A stretch of DNA of 64,000 nucleotides from Aradus depressus (GCA_963662175.1 OY759216.1:50795087-50859086), one strand, 5' to 3'; shown: positions 34,934-47,339, numbered from the stretch's first letter. The notes: generated by a model from the letters alone, not told the origin. Translations and numbers: made by a program.

Positions 34934-35599
34934 CTTTTTATATTTTTATTATTTATTCTTATAATATTATTCTTATTTTTACCTTATTTGTTAATTTTTT
35001 TTATGAGAATGAGAAGAAAACTGGATGTATTTAAATGAGCTGTATATAGTAGAGATTGGACAGTAAGTTGTTTTATTGTTTGTTGGTTGGAGGTGTACTG
35101 GAACGATACGGTGGCCTGAAAGATGTCTGGCCCATAACCCGCAGGATATAAAGCCCATTTTGTTTTATTTGCCCCGAGGCCCCGCTCCTTATATTATGTA
35201 CTCCTAGCCAGCTCAGATACATCAGTTTGCCACTCACCCAGTAGGGACCCCTTCCTCCACCCCAGAACACCTGCTTTACGATTTACTGCTTCCTATAGAT
35301 ATACAATGTCATACATCAAACCTCGGCTCACTTTTATTGCCTATACTTCCTATGGTATCGCCTTGTTGTTTATAGCTCTGTTTTTCAGAGTTTCGTTGAA
35401 CAAAGCCTTATGGTTTCATCCCTGTATCTATCTACGTTTAAGCTTGTTCTCTAGAGATTTCAAAAACGTTTTCCAAAAATTCTTCCACTTACGTCTATAC
35501 ACTTTTATCACACTCAGATCAAAGAAAAATATATTTGAACATCAATAAATAATATACACAATACGTCTTTAATATACACATATATACCGACTCAAAATC

Positions 35600-35870
35600 A
35601 TTTAGATTTGGTTGGCGGATCAAATTCAACTACCACAAATCAGTACATGCTAGAATCACACTCAGCCGCATTAAACTACCCATCACTCCACATAGATAAT
35701 CACATTATCCCAACCTTCAGAGACTGTCCGCTACCTTGGACTGTACATAGACAAACGCTAACGGAATATCAGTCTAAAACGGAACAGAAATCAATAAAAA
35801 GATGCTTGGACTGTAATACAAACTTCCACGCCAAACTCGGCGGTCACTGGAGCAGGAGGGATCTATGACA
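35600..35870 (+). pseudogene. Jockey-type LINE fragment, frameshifted
   Basis: Across frames one reads SLHIDNHIIPTF followed by TVRYLGLYIDKR. The TVRYLG..ID.RL motif is typical of the segment behind the reverse transcriptase catalytic core in jockey elements. A frameshift near 35725 and an early stop kill it. Both flanks are unrelated DNA. Confidence 0.6.
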
Positions 35871-35879
35871 GACAATCTT

Positions 35880-38715
35880 TGACCCTTCCCCCACCCATCC
35901 TTGCCCCCTCCCCCCCTACTATAACCTCCCCGTGTTGTTATCCGTGTCAGGTTACGTTATTCTTAATTAACTGTAATAATCTTTTCGTTTGTGATAGGCT
36001 GTGTACGAGATTTGTCTATTCTCTATGAAGTTAATGCCCATTATTGGATATATCCTTCAGAATATAGTCCGAGTTATTATCTAGGAAGCACTGAAAGTTA
36101 ACAAAAACCGCTTTTACAACTGTCGCTGTCCCATTCTTCTTGAAAAAACTACCTTCAAAATAAATACACCTATATGTGCAAAGTGTGAGTGTTTTCATGT
36201 GGAACAGAGATTTACTTATTCCATCTATCCCACCAATCGCCTCTTTGAACTATCCAAATCTAAGATCTATACGTTGAAGGTAGAACTTTATACCCGATGA
36301 AACGTAGAAACGCCATATTCTCCTTAGACAGAGGTATTAAACCTTTTACGGGTTTAGGAAGGATGAACTTTTGTGTTGGTTTTCTATCACCATATACTAC
36401 TCGCCGGTGTTCTGTTGAATTAATTCGTTTACTTCCGTCTTCATGAAATTTCACATTTAGCATCCTTTATGAACAAAGTGTATTTTATCTCAAAATTTCG
36501 GATAAGCGAGGTATGGTTGAAGGGGGATAAAATTAGAGCTAGCCCTTTAGCGATTCATCTGATTATCATAAAAATTCACATGTAACATCCTTATAAGCAC
36601 TCCTTCAAGCATAGCATATCAACTTTTGGAAATAGTGAATAATGAATAAGTTTCAAATAGACTCGCTCAAACTAATTTCTTCCAAATGTTCAGAGCTTTG
36701 TACCAAGCTACGCAAACATACAGCTTTATTTCTTCGTAGAAAACTCAGGATTCCTGGATAGAGTGAAAATTCCTGGTGGTATAAGGAGTTAGGTAGAAGA
36801 GAGAGAAGTAGTTGGGTTGGTGGCTGCCGGACACATTGATGTATCGAACCGGGAGGCCTCGGGCTGGGGCTACGTCTGGTCATCACTCCAAAACCTCCTC
36901 TCCACTCTGTTAGAAACAAAACATATTATATTCATACGTAAATTTTTCTTTTTTGAGATATCTTTTCTAATAACTCTATAACAGGCAAATGTCAACTTGT
37001 GAAATAGTTTCTAATGAAAATTGTAGTCACAAATTTATACTTGTCATCAACTTAACTTTCCCGAACGAAATATTGTTTCTATGAATATATAGAACAATCA
37101 ATCTACGTCAGCGTGAACTTTTGAAAATTTAAAAAAGAAATGAAATTAAAATAAAAAAGAAGAAAAGAATAATAAATAACATTTAAAAATATGTTTATAT
37201 GTATAAAACTATAATTAAACAAAAAAAATTAAAATATTTTAAAAAAATATGAAAATTTGACCTCATAGCTCATTTTGAACCCCGGATCTAAAGTGCAGAT
37301 AAGTATCCGGAGACCAGGAAGTAATAGGAGCTCTATTCATGTCCAATTTTGCGACATCTTGTGATCTTCAGTTGCGTACTTTCTTCCGTATATTATAGAT
37401 GTTCCTAGTACCTGCACAGACATTTGAATTAATACATACTGAATTTTAAAATTACGGTTGTAGTTATAAGAGGATATGAAAGTGCGAAATGCACCATTTA
37501 AAATATCTATAGCCGCCATGTTGTTCTGATATAAACTATTTTTTTCTTCCGGAGTGTTGCTATTAGAATAATATTTCATTAAATTGTCGAATTCCGAGGA
37601 CTGATGTTACTACAACAATTGGGTCATCTAAGAAAAAAAAAAAATTCTGAATCGGCAAAAACTGTGTAGGCTATAAGATTACGTATGTCTGATGAACATT
37701 ATATGTTCGTTTTCAATTCAATTATATATAGAAAAACGACAAGATGATTTTTTTCATAAGCAAAAGATATTAAACTCTTTTCAACATAATATGTTGTAGT
37801 ACACTACTGATATATTATGGGACACTATAGTAGTGTACTACTTGTACTGTCGCTTCACAGGACAGTTTGTAGCATACATGAATTACCGGCAATGTAGGTA
37901 CTTTTGGCCAAAATTGATCGAAACTTGAGACCATCTTATTTCGGGACCTAAAGTACACTTCACAAGATACCGCTTATATTTATGACTTGATGAAACATCT
38001 CTTAAAATATACATTTTGTAGGAAATACAATTTTTAGTAGATAGCTCCGTTTGCGAGATACACGTCAAAAATCGTCCAGAAATGTAGTTCCGAAACCCAT
38101 TTTCCATTTAGTCAAAATCCATCCACTCATTTTGGAGGTATGACGTACAACGGATAAGCACATTTCCAAGTATATAAAGACGTTTTTCAGATATGGATTT
38201 ATTTTGAGGGGCAATGAAAATTTAACTTTGTGTATTGACCTGAATCAATATTTTCCCCTATAGTATAGAAAAAACTATGATATGATTTATAATTTCGTAG
38301 CAGAGAATGAGGCGTTTTCATAATAAGTATGTAATAACATTGGGAAAAAATGTTCACTTAAAACTGAAATATAATTGTGCTCTTAGATTAATTTATTAAA
38401 ATTATTCAAATATAATTGCCTCTTACAGCGCGGGAGGCGCGGAAAACCGTTTTAATTTTTGAAGCAGTCCTGCACCCTGTACTCCATTTAACTTCTGTAA
38501 TGAGATACTATCTCTTGAGTAATAAGAAGAAATAATTGACTTTTCAATTAATAAAAACCCGCTTTTCTTGGTATCTATTACAAAAGGAATTCTGAGTATT
38601 CTTTGAGCCTTCTTAAATAATAATTGGATTGGAAAGAAGACAACTTTATAAAGAGAAATATCTACATATTCTATAATATTGAATTATAGTATATAACATC
38701 CACTTGTCCACTTTT
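35880..38715. other. No gene recognised; weak hairpin only
   Basis: Intron-like DNA. A 13-bp inverted repeat, GTAGTACACTACT (37796-37808) / AGTAGTGTACTAC (37829-37841), encloses a 20-base loop. Open frames at 36260, 36653, 37337 and 37883 on the minus strand show no recognisable motif. Confidence 0.4.
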
Positions 38716-38719
38716 CTAA

Positions 38720-38825
38720 ATTTTCCCCAAAAGTTGGAAGGGTTTTGGAGGGGGAGCGAAAACCTAATTAATTAATTCGTTCGTTCTGAGGTATATTGTC
38801 AGTGATCACCGACCTTTTGAAAAAA
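38720..38825 (-). mobile_element. Family B 5' fragment
   Basis: GTTTTGGAGGGGGAGCGAAA, ATTCGTTCGTTCTGAGGTAT and GTGATCACCGACC are present. Confidence 0.6.
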
Positions 38826-38841
38826 ATAACTTTTTTAACTT

Positions 38842-39045
38842 TGTGGTCTTATCGCCTACTACCAGAGCGCTCTTTTGTTACTCAGGTGGACATGAGCCTT
38901 CTCTATTATGGGATTCCTAAATTTTTATTCACATAGGGTGATGTCTTTAACGAGTATCTGACATCGTATATGTGCGGGATCATCGCTTATTGTCCCATCC
39001 GAAGGGCGGCGTGCTCAAGGTTTTTTTTCACCTCCCAGATAAATA
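38842..39045 (-). mobile_element. SINE1, 5'-truncated
   Basis: It runs from TCTTATCGCCTACTACCAGA through CATCCGAAGGGCGGCGTGCT to TTTCACCTCCCAGATAAAT. Confidence 0.8.
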
Positions 39046-39084
39046 TGTGCATTCCCTATGACTTTCTGGATACACATAAACATA

Positions 39085-39252
39085 AAATGTCGAGGCGATT
39101 TATTCTATCGGGAGTTATCTTTTTCACAGACAACAATTTTTTTTTTCATTATTTGGAACCAGGTGATCGAACAAAGAAGTCCAGGTGAAAACTCAGCATT
39201 TCTGCTCGATTACCTAACTTTTTCTATACTTCCTTCAGCTGAGGAAGTAAAA
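39085..39252 (+). mobile_element. Family B 3' end
   Basis: TTCTATCGGGAGTTATCTTT, the T-run, then GATTACCTAACTTTTTCTAT and AGCTGAGGAAGTAAAAAC. Confidence 0.65.
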
Positions 39253-39759
39253 ACAGAGATGAGTCTTTAACGTAATTTCTATTCAAATATTACTGACAAT
39301 AGAAAATAAGGCAATGTAGCAAATAAGTTTTCAATATTGGAAGGACGCCATTAAAATGAAGATATTAGGATTAACGTTTCACAGGATTTCAATTGATGAC
39401 ATTTCAATTGTCTATTTCTCGACGTCTTTTATGCTTCTTGAAGAAGGGAATCTTCTTGATGTTTACACTAAAAGCATTTTTAATATCGGCCAACAAAATC
39501 TACCAGTTACAGCAGAAATGTCTTACAGTTCAGTGTCTCTCTTCTACAGTTTCAGTAAGGAAATTGAATTGAAGAACAAGCCGAACTGAACATATCGGAG
39601 ACTGGAGAACATGTCCGCTGTACGGTCAGGCCAGGATGGAGTTGATCCTCTAGACAGAATCATAAGAGACCAGACCTGCGGCAGCTCATCGTCACAGATT
39701 GATAGCTTCACTACAAGCTTCCAAGCTCTCTCTAAGCAGAACGGACGGGTGCAGTGAAG

Positions 39760-40045
39760 CCTAATTATAAATGTTGTGTCTATAAATTCATTGCCTCGGC
39801 AGTTATAGGATTTTTGAATTGAGTCCCCTCCCCTAATTCCAAAATATGTTTGGCCGATTTGGCTGAAAATAGAATAATTGTAGTCGTTAGAGGGTTTTGG
39901 TTTCACATATAAAATTTCATGTCGACACATTTATTCTGTCAGATGTTACCGTAATCACAGAAAGACAGAATTTTTTTTCTTCATATTTTGAATCTGGAGG
40001 TCGGAAAAGATGAAATTCTTTTGAAAACTCCCAGAAAATTTGAAA
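39760..40045 (+). mobile_element. Family B 3' half
   Basis: Two modules are present (TCGGCAGTTATAGG, TTTGGCCGATTTGGCTGAAA), then ATGTCGACACATTTATTCTG and TCTGGAGGTCGGAAAAGATG. The terminal hairpin is lost. Confidence 0.65.
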
Positions 40046-41372
40046 ATTAATTGAATATTACTGGAGATAAACAGGGGATGATGAGTAAAAACTGTGTAAA
40101 GCGTGGGATGTGGATCAGGTGAACGAGATCCTCACCTCCACCCCTATTATCAATCATCACCCTCTCCAACCAAATATTATATACTTGTAATATATAACAT
40201 AGATACATATATAAATTTAAGCAGGTTAATATGATTATTTTAGAGATAATTTGACATTTTTAATGATCTTGAGACAGTGGTAGTGGTATGTCACTTATCC
40301 GCTCCTCTCGCCATAAATAACAATTTTGGGTACACATAGCATCGGATAGAAAACTAACGACTTCGAATTGAGATATAAATCAAGTATCCAGTAATGTTAC
40401 TAGCAAAATTTCTTATTAAGTTTAGATTTTTCTTTTTAAACTTAAATTCTATAGTTTGTGACTTAAAATTCAAATATTTAGTCGTAAAAACAATAATTTT
40501 TACCTTCAGTTATTGCTTCAGCTCGCTACTTTAGTAAGAAAGTCAAGTTCTTTTTATAGACAGGCGTATTTATATTTGAAACGAGAAAAAAAATGATCTA
40601 CCTACATAAGTAAAGAGAAGAAAAGGAAATAAATTATTAATAGACAGAACAAAATACATAAAAACTAACTATAAACGAAAGGGAAGAAAACAAGGTTTGA
40701 AATAATTTAAGAAAAAACTGTTGTGAATAAGAGACTGAACAGAAATAAGTGAAAAATAAATAATAAATTGAATTAAAAACGAAAATAGAATAAAGATAAA
40801 ATAAAATAAATATGAGTCTGTTCCTTTAAATATTCAGTCTCCCTTTTTCCAAATTCACAATTGAAATATATATAGAAAGTTTCCAGAGGACTCAGATAGG
40901 ACAGAACTAAACATCCGAAACTGTTATGAAACTCGTCTCGTTCATAACCTCTCCGGTTATTATTCTGCATGTTATAACTGGAGAGGTCATGAAAACTGGA
41001 CAAGTTGACAAGTATACACATACCATTGTCCACCACATAACAAATAGATATTATATCAAATTAGATATATGATAGTGTATGTAGGTACCACGTGACTAGG
41101 AGGGAACAATCTCTATTATGTATGAATATGGGATCTCTATGAATTATTAAATTCCCGTCAGAGTTGACACCTCGTAAATCACTGTATGGTGTGGTTGCAG
41201 CAACAGATACTCGCCTAGTAACAGCGATAGATCACTTTCTCAACCCCATCCTAGTTCATACAACCATCTGCTTCCATAATTTCTAAGTTAAGAAACCTGG
41301 ACATATTGGGAAAATTATAATAAATAAATAAAACAAACTTGTTTTGAAATATATATATATATATAATTTTTG
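40046..41372. other. No gene recognised
   Basis: AT-rich DNA. A small inverted repeat is at 40947-40986 (ACCTCTCCGGTTAT / ATAACTGGAGAGGT). Confidence 0.4.
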
Positions 41373-41373
41373 A

Positions 41374-41702
41374 GGGCGCCGGTAGCTCAGTGGTATGCGT
41401 GCTTGACTTCTGAGCTCAAGAACGTGGGTTCGTAACCCGACAGAGGCCCTTAGTTTATTTTATCTGGGAGGTAAAATAAACTTAAGCACGCCGTCCTTCG
41501 GATGCGACGTTAAGCGATGGTTCCGAGCCTGTACGATGTCAGGTACTCGTAAAAGACCCCTGCCCTAGGTAAATAAAAATTTAGGACTTCCACAGTAGAG
41601 TTCGGCTCATGTCCACCAGAGTGACGAAAGAGCGCTCTGGTAGTAGGTGATATGACCTTGTAGTTAAAGCCCGGGCATGAGTCATAAAACCTAACCTAAC
41701 CT
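41374..41702 (+). mobile_element. SINE1, full length with 12-bp target duplication
   Basis: The head is intact and the tail is (CCTAA)n. TATATAATTTTT at 41360-41371 recurs at 41707-41718. The central motif has one change (GGATGCGACG). Confidence 0.92.
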
Positions 41703-41711
41703 AATCTATAT

Positions 41712-41893
41712 AATTTTTTTTTTCAACAACATGGGGGATACTCTACCGGAGTTATTTTCAAACATCCATTGACCCGGGAGAGAGAAGTTTTATCTATGAA
41801 ATAAAACTCTCCCCCGGATTGAGTTTCAAACCCGCACCCGTGATGAGTCCATGGAACTAAAGCCCTACGCTTTAACCGATCACCACGGCCATT
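41712..41893 (-). mobile_element. SINE2 copy
   Basis: The tRNA-like part at the right reads, in complement, a GGCCGTGGTGATCGGTTAAA-type head with B box GGGTTTGAAACTC. The body has the inverted AGAAGTTTTATCTATGAAAT / ATAAAACTCTCCCCCGG pair. It ends at a T10 run (poly(A) on the minus strand). Confidence 0.75.
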
Positions 41894-41904
41894 GTTTTCA
41901 AGTT

Positions 41905-42227
41905 AGAGTTAGTTCTACGAATTCATCAATGTCGTTTTCGCTCTCCCTCCAAAACTAATCCACTGTTTGAGCTAAAACTCAATATTTGACTTACGTAGTG
42001 GCTTCTGAATCCTCATTCTTAATTTTGTTTCGATATATTCATTACATCGGCAGTTATTAGCGCATTTGGTCGAACCCCCTTCTCTGATCCTTATTCCCTT
42101 CGACTAATTTCGCGGAAAGCGATGGTCTATCTAACAACTTTTTGTGGTCTTGAATTTAAATATAAAATTCCATCTCGATACATTCAGATTCCATTCTAAG
42201 CTCTTCTTAATCCTCTATGGAATGATA
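41905..42227 (+). mobile_element. Family B 5' half, cut by a MITE
   Basis: TTTTCGCTCTCCCTCCAAAA, TCGATATATTCATTACATCG and CCCCCTTCTCTGATCC are present. B-like sequence of the opposite orientation resumes after the MITE. Confidence 0.6.
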
Positions 42228-42597
42228 TACTACGTTTCCATGGCACTTCAAAACTGTTTTGGTTTTCAAACCCAATGGAAACAGTGATTTCGAAACAGTT
42301 TTGGTTCAAGGAAATTTTTGGTTTTGAGTTGAAAACTGTTTTGAAAAAATACTATGGAAAGGGAGTAAGTTAAAAACAGTTTTGAGACATGCGCAGCAAC
42401 CACGTACAAAAGTAACCTTGTCTTTCAATTATAACCTTTTTGCTACTGTTACCTACTTTCAAGTTATGTCAGTTAAAGTTGTTTGTTTAAAAAACAGATA
42501 GGACCAACTGCATAATGAGAAGCACTACTATTAACTTTTTTGACCGTTCCATTACAAAAGTTATAAACCAATTATAATTATTTATACTATAAAAAAT

Positions 42598-42649
<52 letters not shown>

Positions 42650-42999
42650 GCCTTATGTACGATGCATATTAGCCATGTCAATGTGTAATTTACTAGTTAT
42701 TTACGACATCCATGGCCCCGGGAGGGAGTTCTATCTATAAAATAAAACTCACTCCCGGACGGGATTCGAACCCGCAAACCATGGTGAGACCATGCGACCA
42801 AAGCCCTACGCTCTAGCCCGCACGGCCACCATGGCCCCCTAAAAAATAGTTAAAACTATAAAAAATAGATTAATAAACTTTTTAAAACAAAATAAGCACA
42901 AAAAAAGCGAAAATAGAACAAAGAAGTAGCATAACCTATTTGAGATAAGAGGGCAAGGAGTTTATACCTTCTGTTTTGAAGTGCCATGGAAACGTAGTA
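42228..42999. mobile_element. MITE with 25-27-bp terminal inverted repeats, carrying SINE2
   Basis: TACTACGTTTCCATGGCACT plus TCAAAAC at 42228-42254 is the exact reverse complement of 42973-42999. The outermost TA on each side may be the target duplication, as in Tc1/mariner-type insertion. The left interior repeats AAACAGTTTTGGTT-like words several times. Without the nested SINE2 the element is about 520 bp and has no transposase. Confidence 0.85.
42602..42840 (-). mobile_element. SINE2, full length, with long poly(A) tail and 11-bp target duplication
   Basis: AAAAAATAGTT at 42591-42601 recurs at 42841-42851. On the minus strand the element starts GGGGCCATGGTGGCCGTGCG, has an A-box-like GGCCGTGCGGGCTAGAGCG and B box GGGTTCGAATCCC, and ends in a run of about 48 A (T on the + strand). 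It lies inside the MITE. Confidence 0.93.
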
Positions 43000-43004
43000 A
43001 TATT

Positions 43005-43450
43005 GACATGAAATTTGATATCTGTATTCAGAACCCAATAAGAACTACACCTATTTTTTTCTAGTCAAATCGGCGAAAGGAAAATGGCGATAAGGAAGAG
43101 GCATAACACAAAAACTCTAATAATTTTCATTATAATGAGTTTAACGATACGAAATTTCATATGTAAATTCAAAATCCGCTAAGAGCGGTAGGTACCAGAT
43201 AATTTTTCGCGAAATCAGCCGAAGGGAAGGGGAGATCAGAGGGGGCTCAATTCAAAAATCTAAATAACTGCGGATGTAATGAGTGTATCAATATGTAAGT
43301 CAACTTTTGTTTTTTAGCCCAAACATGGATTGGTTTTTGGAGGGTGAGGAAAAACTTCATTGATTTATTCGTCTTGAGTTCTTCTTCAATTCGTGAATGT
43401 TCTCGGTGAATTTTCTCATTGCCGGTGGTTTGCCGACTACTTTTTTCCTC
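43005..43450 (-). mobile_element. Family B element
   Basis: Two modules are present (GATACGAAATTTCATATGTA, GAAATCAGCCGAAGGGAAGG), then TTTTTGGAGGGTGAGGAAAA and a broken 5' end GCCGGTGGTTTGCCGACTAC. Confidence 0.7.
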
Positions 43451-43629
43451 TCTCAAGTTCTCCCATTATTACACAGAACAAAAAGAAGAAGAAAAAAAAA
43501 ATAAAAGTGAGATTACATTTAATGTTAGCGTAAGGCGAGGTTCCGGTCGGCTCCTTCTCTCTCTCTCTCTCATAAAGCTGGAACAGAGAACAATATAGAA
43601 TATTGTTTCTTGAGGCAGCCTATGGGGCG

Positions 43630-43648
43630 CCCCCCCCCCCCCCCCCCC
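43630..43648 (+). repeat. Poly(C) tract, C19
   Basis: Uninterrupted C run. A (TC)n tract precedes it at about 43556-43570. Confidence 0.95.
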
Positions 43649-44029
43649 GACTCCGTGCCCTACGTCACAATACGTTAGAACCGAGGGAAATAGGCCAATA
43701 AACCCTCTTGTTGACCTCAGATCCGGAGTATTACTCAGACCTTCCTCCCCCTACCCAAGATATGATGGAGGAAAAAAAAAATGGGGTCGGGGATAGTCCC
43801 AAAAGGGATACACATATTTTTGGTTGGTTTGGGTCATAGGTCCCGTTTTTTAGTATCTCAACCTCAACCTACTGGGTTATGTGTCGTCTCAGCAGTCTTC
43901 TCTCTACCTTTCATAATTCTAAATCTTTATATGGCCTGCTTTTCATATCTAATTTTCAGTGAACGCCCAATCTGAAGTAGTTCAGTTTTTCTTCCCGTCA
44001 TTCCCAGTTTTAGTCCCCCAGTAATAAAA

Positions 44030-45030
44030 AGTATAGGGGAAGTTATGTAAACGGTCAAAAATTCGATGCGGACCTCATGTTTTTCGAACTCTTGTGTGTG
44101 TCTCTGAACACGATAACTCTCTATAGAATAAATGTATCGACACCATGGGCGTAGAAAGATCATTTTTGTTGTGAATCGCACCAACTCCCCCCCCCCCCCC
44201 CCCCCCCCCCCCAAGATCACACACTTTCTGGCAAATAAAATAATCTAACCCTTAAAAAAAAAAGTAAAAAAATTACATAATAACAATTAAACAACCATAA
44301 ATAGAATTTGATAATATATTGTATAACTAGTGAGGATAAGGGCCTTATACCGCAGGACAAAATGGTGAGGGCTTATTTTTGCCCACATCCACACGTGTTG
44401 CACATTTGTTTTTCTCCTTTATTTTACTATTATAATAATAAATTGTTTTATAATTATTTATTATATCATATCGGAAATTTGAGTCCTTCCCTTTGGTCTC
44501 AATTATTTTTCCTTTTCAATTATTATTTTTTCTTTTTAATTTTTTGTATCAGATTATTGTGGGGGCAAAACGATACTGTTGCCCCTATGATGGTCCCCTC
44601 TGCCTCCATGGGATATACGCCTCGGATCCACATACAATTTTATATGTCAATCCAGAACCTTCTAACGACGACACCTATTGTTTTTCAGTCAAATCGACTA
44701 ATGAAAATGTGAAGATTAGAAGCGAATCTTAACATAAAAACTCTAATAACTACCGATAGAATAAATGTACCGACACACAATTTTATATACGAGACCAAAA
44801 CCCCATAAGGACTACAACTATCGATTTTCAGCTAAATTGGCCAAAGGGGAGGAAGGATTAAGAGAGAGGCTTAACTCAAAAACTCTAATAACTGCCGGAT
44901 TTAATAAATATATCGAGATGAAATTTCATACTGAAAGTCAAAATTCAATGAGGACATAACCTGGAGGAAGAGAAAAGTTAATTGTACAATTCGTCCTGGT
45001 GAAGTACATTGCCGTTGATTCACCTACGAT
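44030..45030 (-). mobile_element. Family B element with internal insertion
   Basis: The 3' end (AGTATAGGGGAAGTTATGTA) is at 44030-44135. It breaks at ATGTATCGACACCATGGGCG and resumes near 44640 with modules (CCTTCTAACGACGACACCTA, AAATTGGCCAAAGGGGAGGA), ending GGTGAAGTACATTGCCGTTG. The insert of about 0.5 kb contains a C26 tract (44187-44212) and is unclassified. Confidence 0.65.
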
Positions 45031-45503
45031 ATTTTTCCACTTTACTGATCCTGACGTAAAAAATAATTGAATGGCCTTGTTTTGGCTCTATAGAAAACTG
45101 TGTATTTTTCCTTCCTACAGTGTGATTAATGATATGCTACCAAGCTACATGGGTTCCTGGGTTCCTGGGTTCCTGTTTTTCTCTTCTGTTTTTGATGTTT
45201 ATGTTCATGTTCCATTTTCCCTGCCCCCCCCCCCTCCCATCTACCTACGTTCATGGCTACTGTTATGTTATTATAAAAACGTTTTCATATTTCCTTTTTC
45301 CGGACTTTCACATGATTAATTATTCCTCAGATCCTTCTGCTACGTACCATTTCTGCATTTTGATCAATTCTCTCCCCCCCTCCCCCAGAAAGGTTTAATT
45401 CAAATGATTCCTTTCGAATAAACAAATTACTTATGAAAGTTTTTTTTTTAAATTTATTGCAGGATATTTATAATCGGTACACACCATTAGTAAGTTCCAT
45501 GAC

Positions 45504-46550
45504 TAGGGTTCATTTGATATCGATAAAATGCTTCCGATTTCAATATTTTTTTATCCGATAATGTTCTTTCGATATTTTATTGATAACGATACTCCAGTCA
45601 AGATATCAAATCGAATATCGAATGAAAAGTTGGATACCAAGAGAAGAGAGTGAATAATTGAAGAAGGTTTATTCACTTTTTGGTAGCGTCTTTTCATCTT
45701 TTGATATTTTACTTATTTTAGCAAAATGACTCATCTTCGGACGTTGAGTCACTCAATAATGACGATTCCTTCGATTTCTAGGCACAGCATAAACGTTTAG
45801 CGCATGGAAAGAGTACGAGGAAACAAAAAGACTCCTCAAACACTATACGCGATGAGTTGTCCATCTATTTAAATAATTGTGTGACCCCTTTGAACACTAA
45901 CCCTCTAGAAACTTGGGGGGACATGAAGAACGTGTTCCCAGGAGTGTACAGAGTAGCCAGGACTTACTTGGTCAACATGGCCACGTTTGTTCCCAGCGAA
46001 AGGTTATTCACCAAAGCAGGTGGTAAGAGAGGCAAGAAATAGACTTTCAGGAAAGTTGCTTGAAAAGTTGCAAGTTTTGCAAAGTGCTGAGGAGAGCGAG
46101 TGGAATACAGCAGTAATTTCTTTCTTCTTCTCACGATCACTAGTGACAAATGTTGTCGTTGTGAATATGTAAATAAATAAAAAAAAATTAATACAATTGT
46201 ATTAATTAATGTACATTTATACATATTCTTAATACAATTTTTTTTTTACTTTACAAAAAAAAAAAAAAAAAAAAATTTCTTTAAATATTTTTTTTATTTA
46301 CATACCTAAGTAATACTACTTTAAAAACGTAAGTTACCTACGTAACTAATAATACATTTTTTTTTAACTTACGGAATTCTAATTAAAACTTCTTTCTATG
46401 GATTTTTAATTGACACTTCAGATATCGAATGTTATTGATATCACCAAATATCGATAAAGTTGTCCGATATTTTTATCGTTATCGACACCTTTTTTCGATA
46501 TAGCTTTATCGGTATCATATCGATAACGAGGTTATATTGAATTAACCCTA
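45504..46550 (+). mobile_element. hAT transposon, internally degraded, with 8-bp target duplication
   Basis: TCCATGAC at 45496-45503 recurs at 46551-46558. The ends are TAGGGTTCATTTGATATCGA at the left and, inverted, TAGGGTTAATTCAATATAAC at the right, both followed by many ATCGATA words. An 8-bp duplication and short TAGGG-type terminal repeats are diagnostic of the hAT superfamily. The 1,047-bp length and broken frame show it is not autonomous. Confidence 0.88.
45720..46110 (+). pseudogene. hAT transposase C-terminal dimerisation region, frameshifted
   Basis: A frame reads QNDSSSDVESLNNDDSFDF, then a stop, then DELSIYLNNCVTPLNTNPLE, VFPGVYRVARTYLVNMATFV and PSERLFTKAGG. After a frameshift near 46030 another frame gives EARNRLSGKLLEKLQVLQSA. 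The pattern P...ETWG...YP.V...AR.YL...ATSVPSER.FS.AG....KRNRLS......LLFL is the ZBED/hAT dimerisation domain. The N-terminal zinc finger and the catalytic part are absent. Confidence 0.85.
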
Positions 46551-46720
46551 TCCATGACAATGTGAGAAACGATACAGAGTAATAAAAATTGTCAGCTAAT
46601 AAGACGTAGTGAGGTTTGTTATTGTGCACTGGAATAACAACGAAGATGGAATACTTCCATTGGACAGGAAAGTAGGTAATTGTGTATAAGCAAGACAGAG
46701 TTGTGTATAAGGATGAGTGA
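46540..46720 (-). pseudogene. Degenerate LINE reverse transcriptase N-terminal scrap
   Basis: The minus-strand translation includes YFPVQWKYSIFVVIPVHNNK and PHYVLLADNFYYSVSFLT. It parallels the FP..WK.S.V.PI.K......NYRPISLLT motif at the start of the non-LTR reverse transcriptase domain, with substitutions. It lies at the hAT right target duplication. Confidence 0.45.
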
Positions 46721-46759
46721 GAAATAGGACAACAATGGGAAGAAAGGTTTATGTGGAAT

Positions 46760-47335
46760 GATTGGAATCGGAATTGCATTAGTTCATTGGCAGTGGGAGT
46801 ATTGAGATCTCACTGGTGACAAAGGAATCGTCGAATGAATGCTTGGACACGATATATGGGGCTTTGCTGCATTAGTCTGTGTGGATCGTAGGTTTGTTGT
46901 TAGCAGTCAGTTTTGATTTTGGTACAAGTAGACGACTTAACATTCCGCACCTTTGATTCATTCTTCGTTGAAGTTGTGTGAGTTCCACTTAAGTCTGCTC
47001 TCAATGCGAAACCCGAGAGGAAATTTTGGCGGCTTAGTGGAAATGTGACTTTCAGTGAGGTATTATTGCAGGATAAGTGAGGCTACAGCAGAATTAGGAT
47101 TACAATTAACATCTGGAGAACACTATTTTATAAAATCTAGGACAACATTTGAATTTTGGTAGGTTGAAGTGAGGTTTAAGAATTTGGATAAATGTTTCAA
47201 CAGAACACATTTTCAAGGATTTTAATAGGACGGTTGAAAGATTCATCAGACATCGGAGTGAGGTTTGCTATGTTCATAAATAAGAGTGAGGATGGACAGG
47301 AAGAAAGTTGTGAGGATAAAATTGTGTATAAGGGT
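46760..47335. other. No gene recognised
   Basis: Purine-rich on the + strand. No motif found. Confidence 0.35.
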
Positions 47336-47339
47336 GAGA

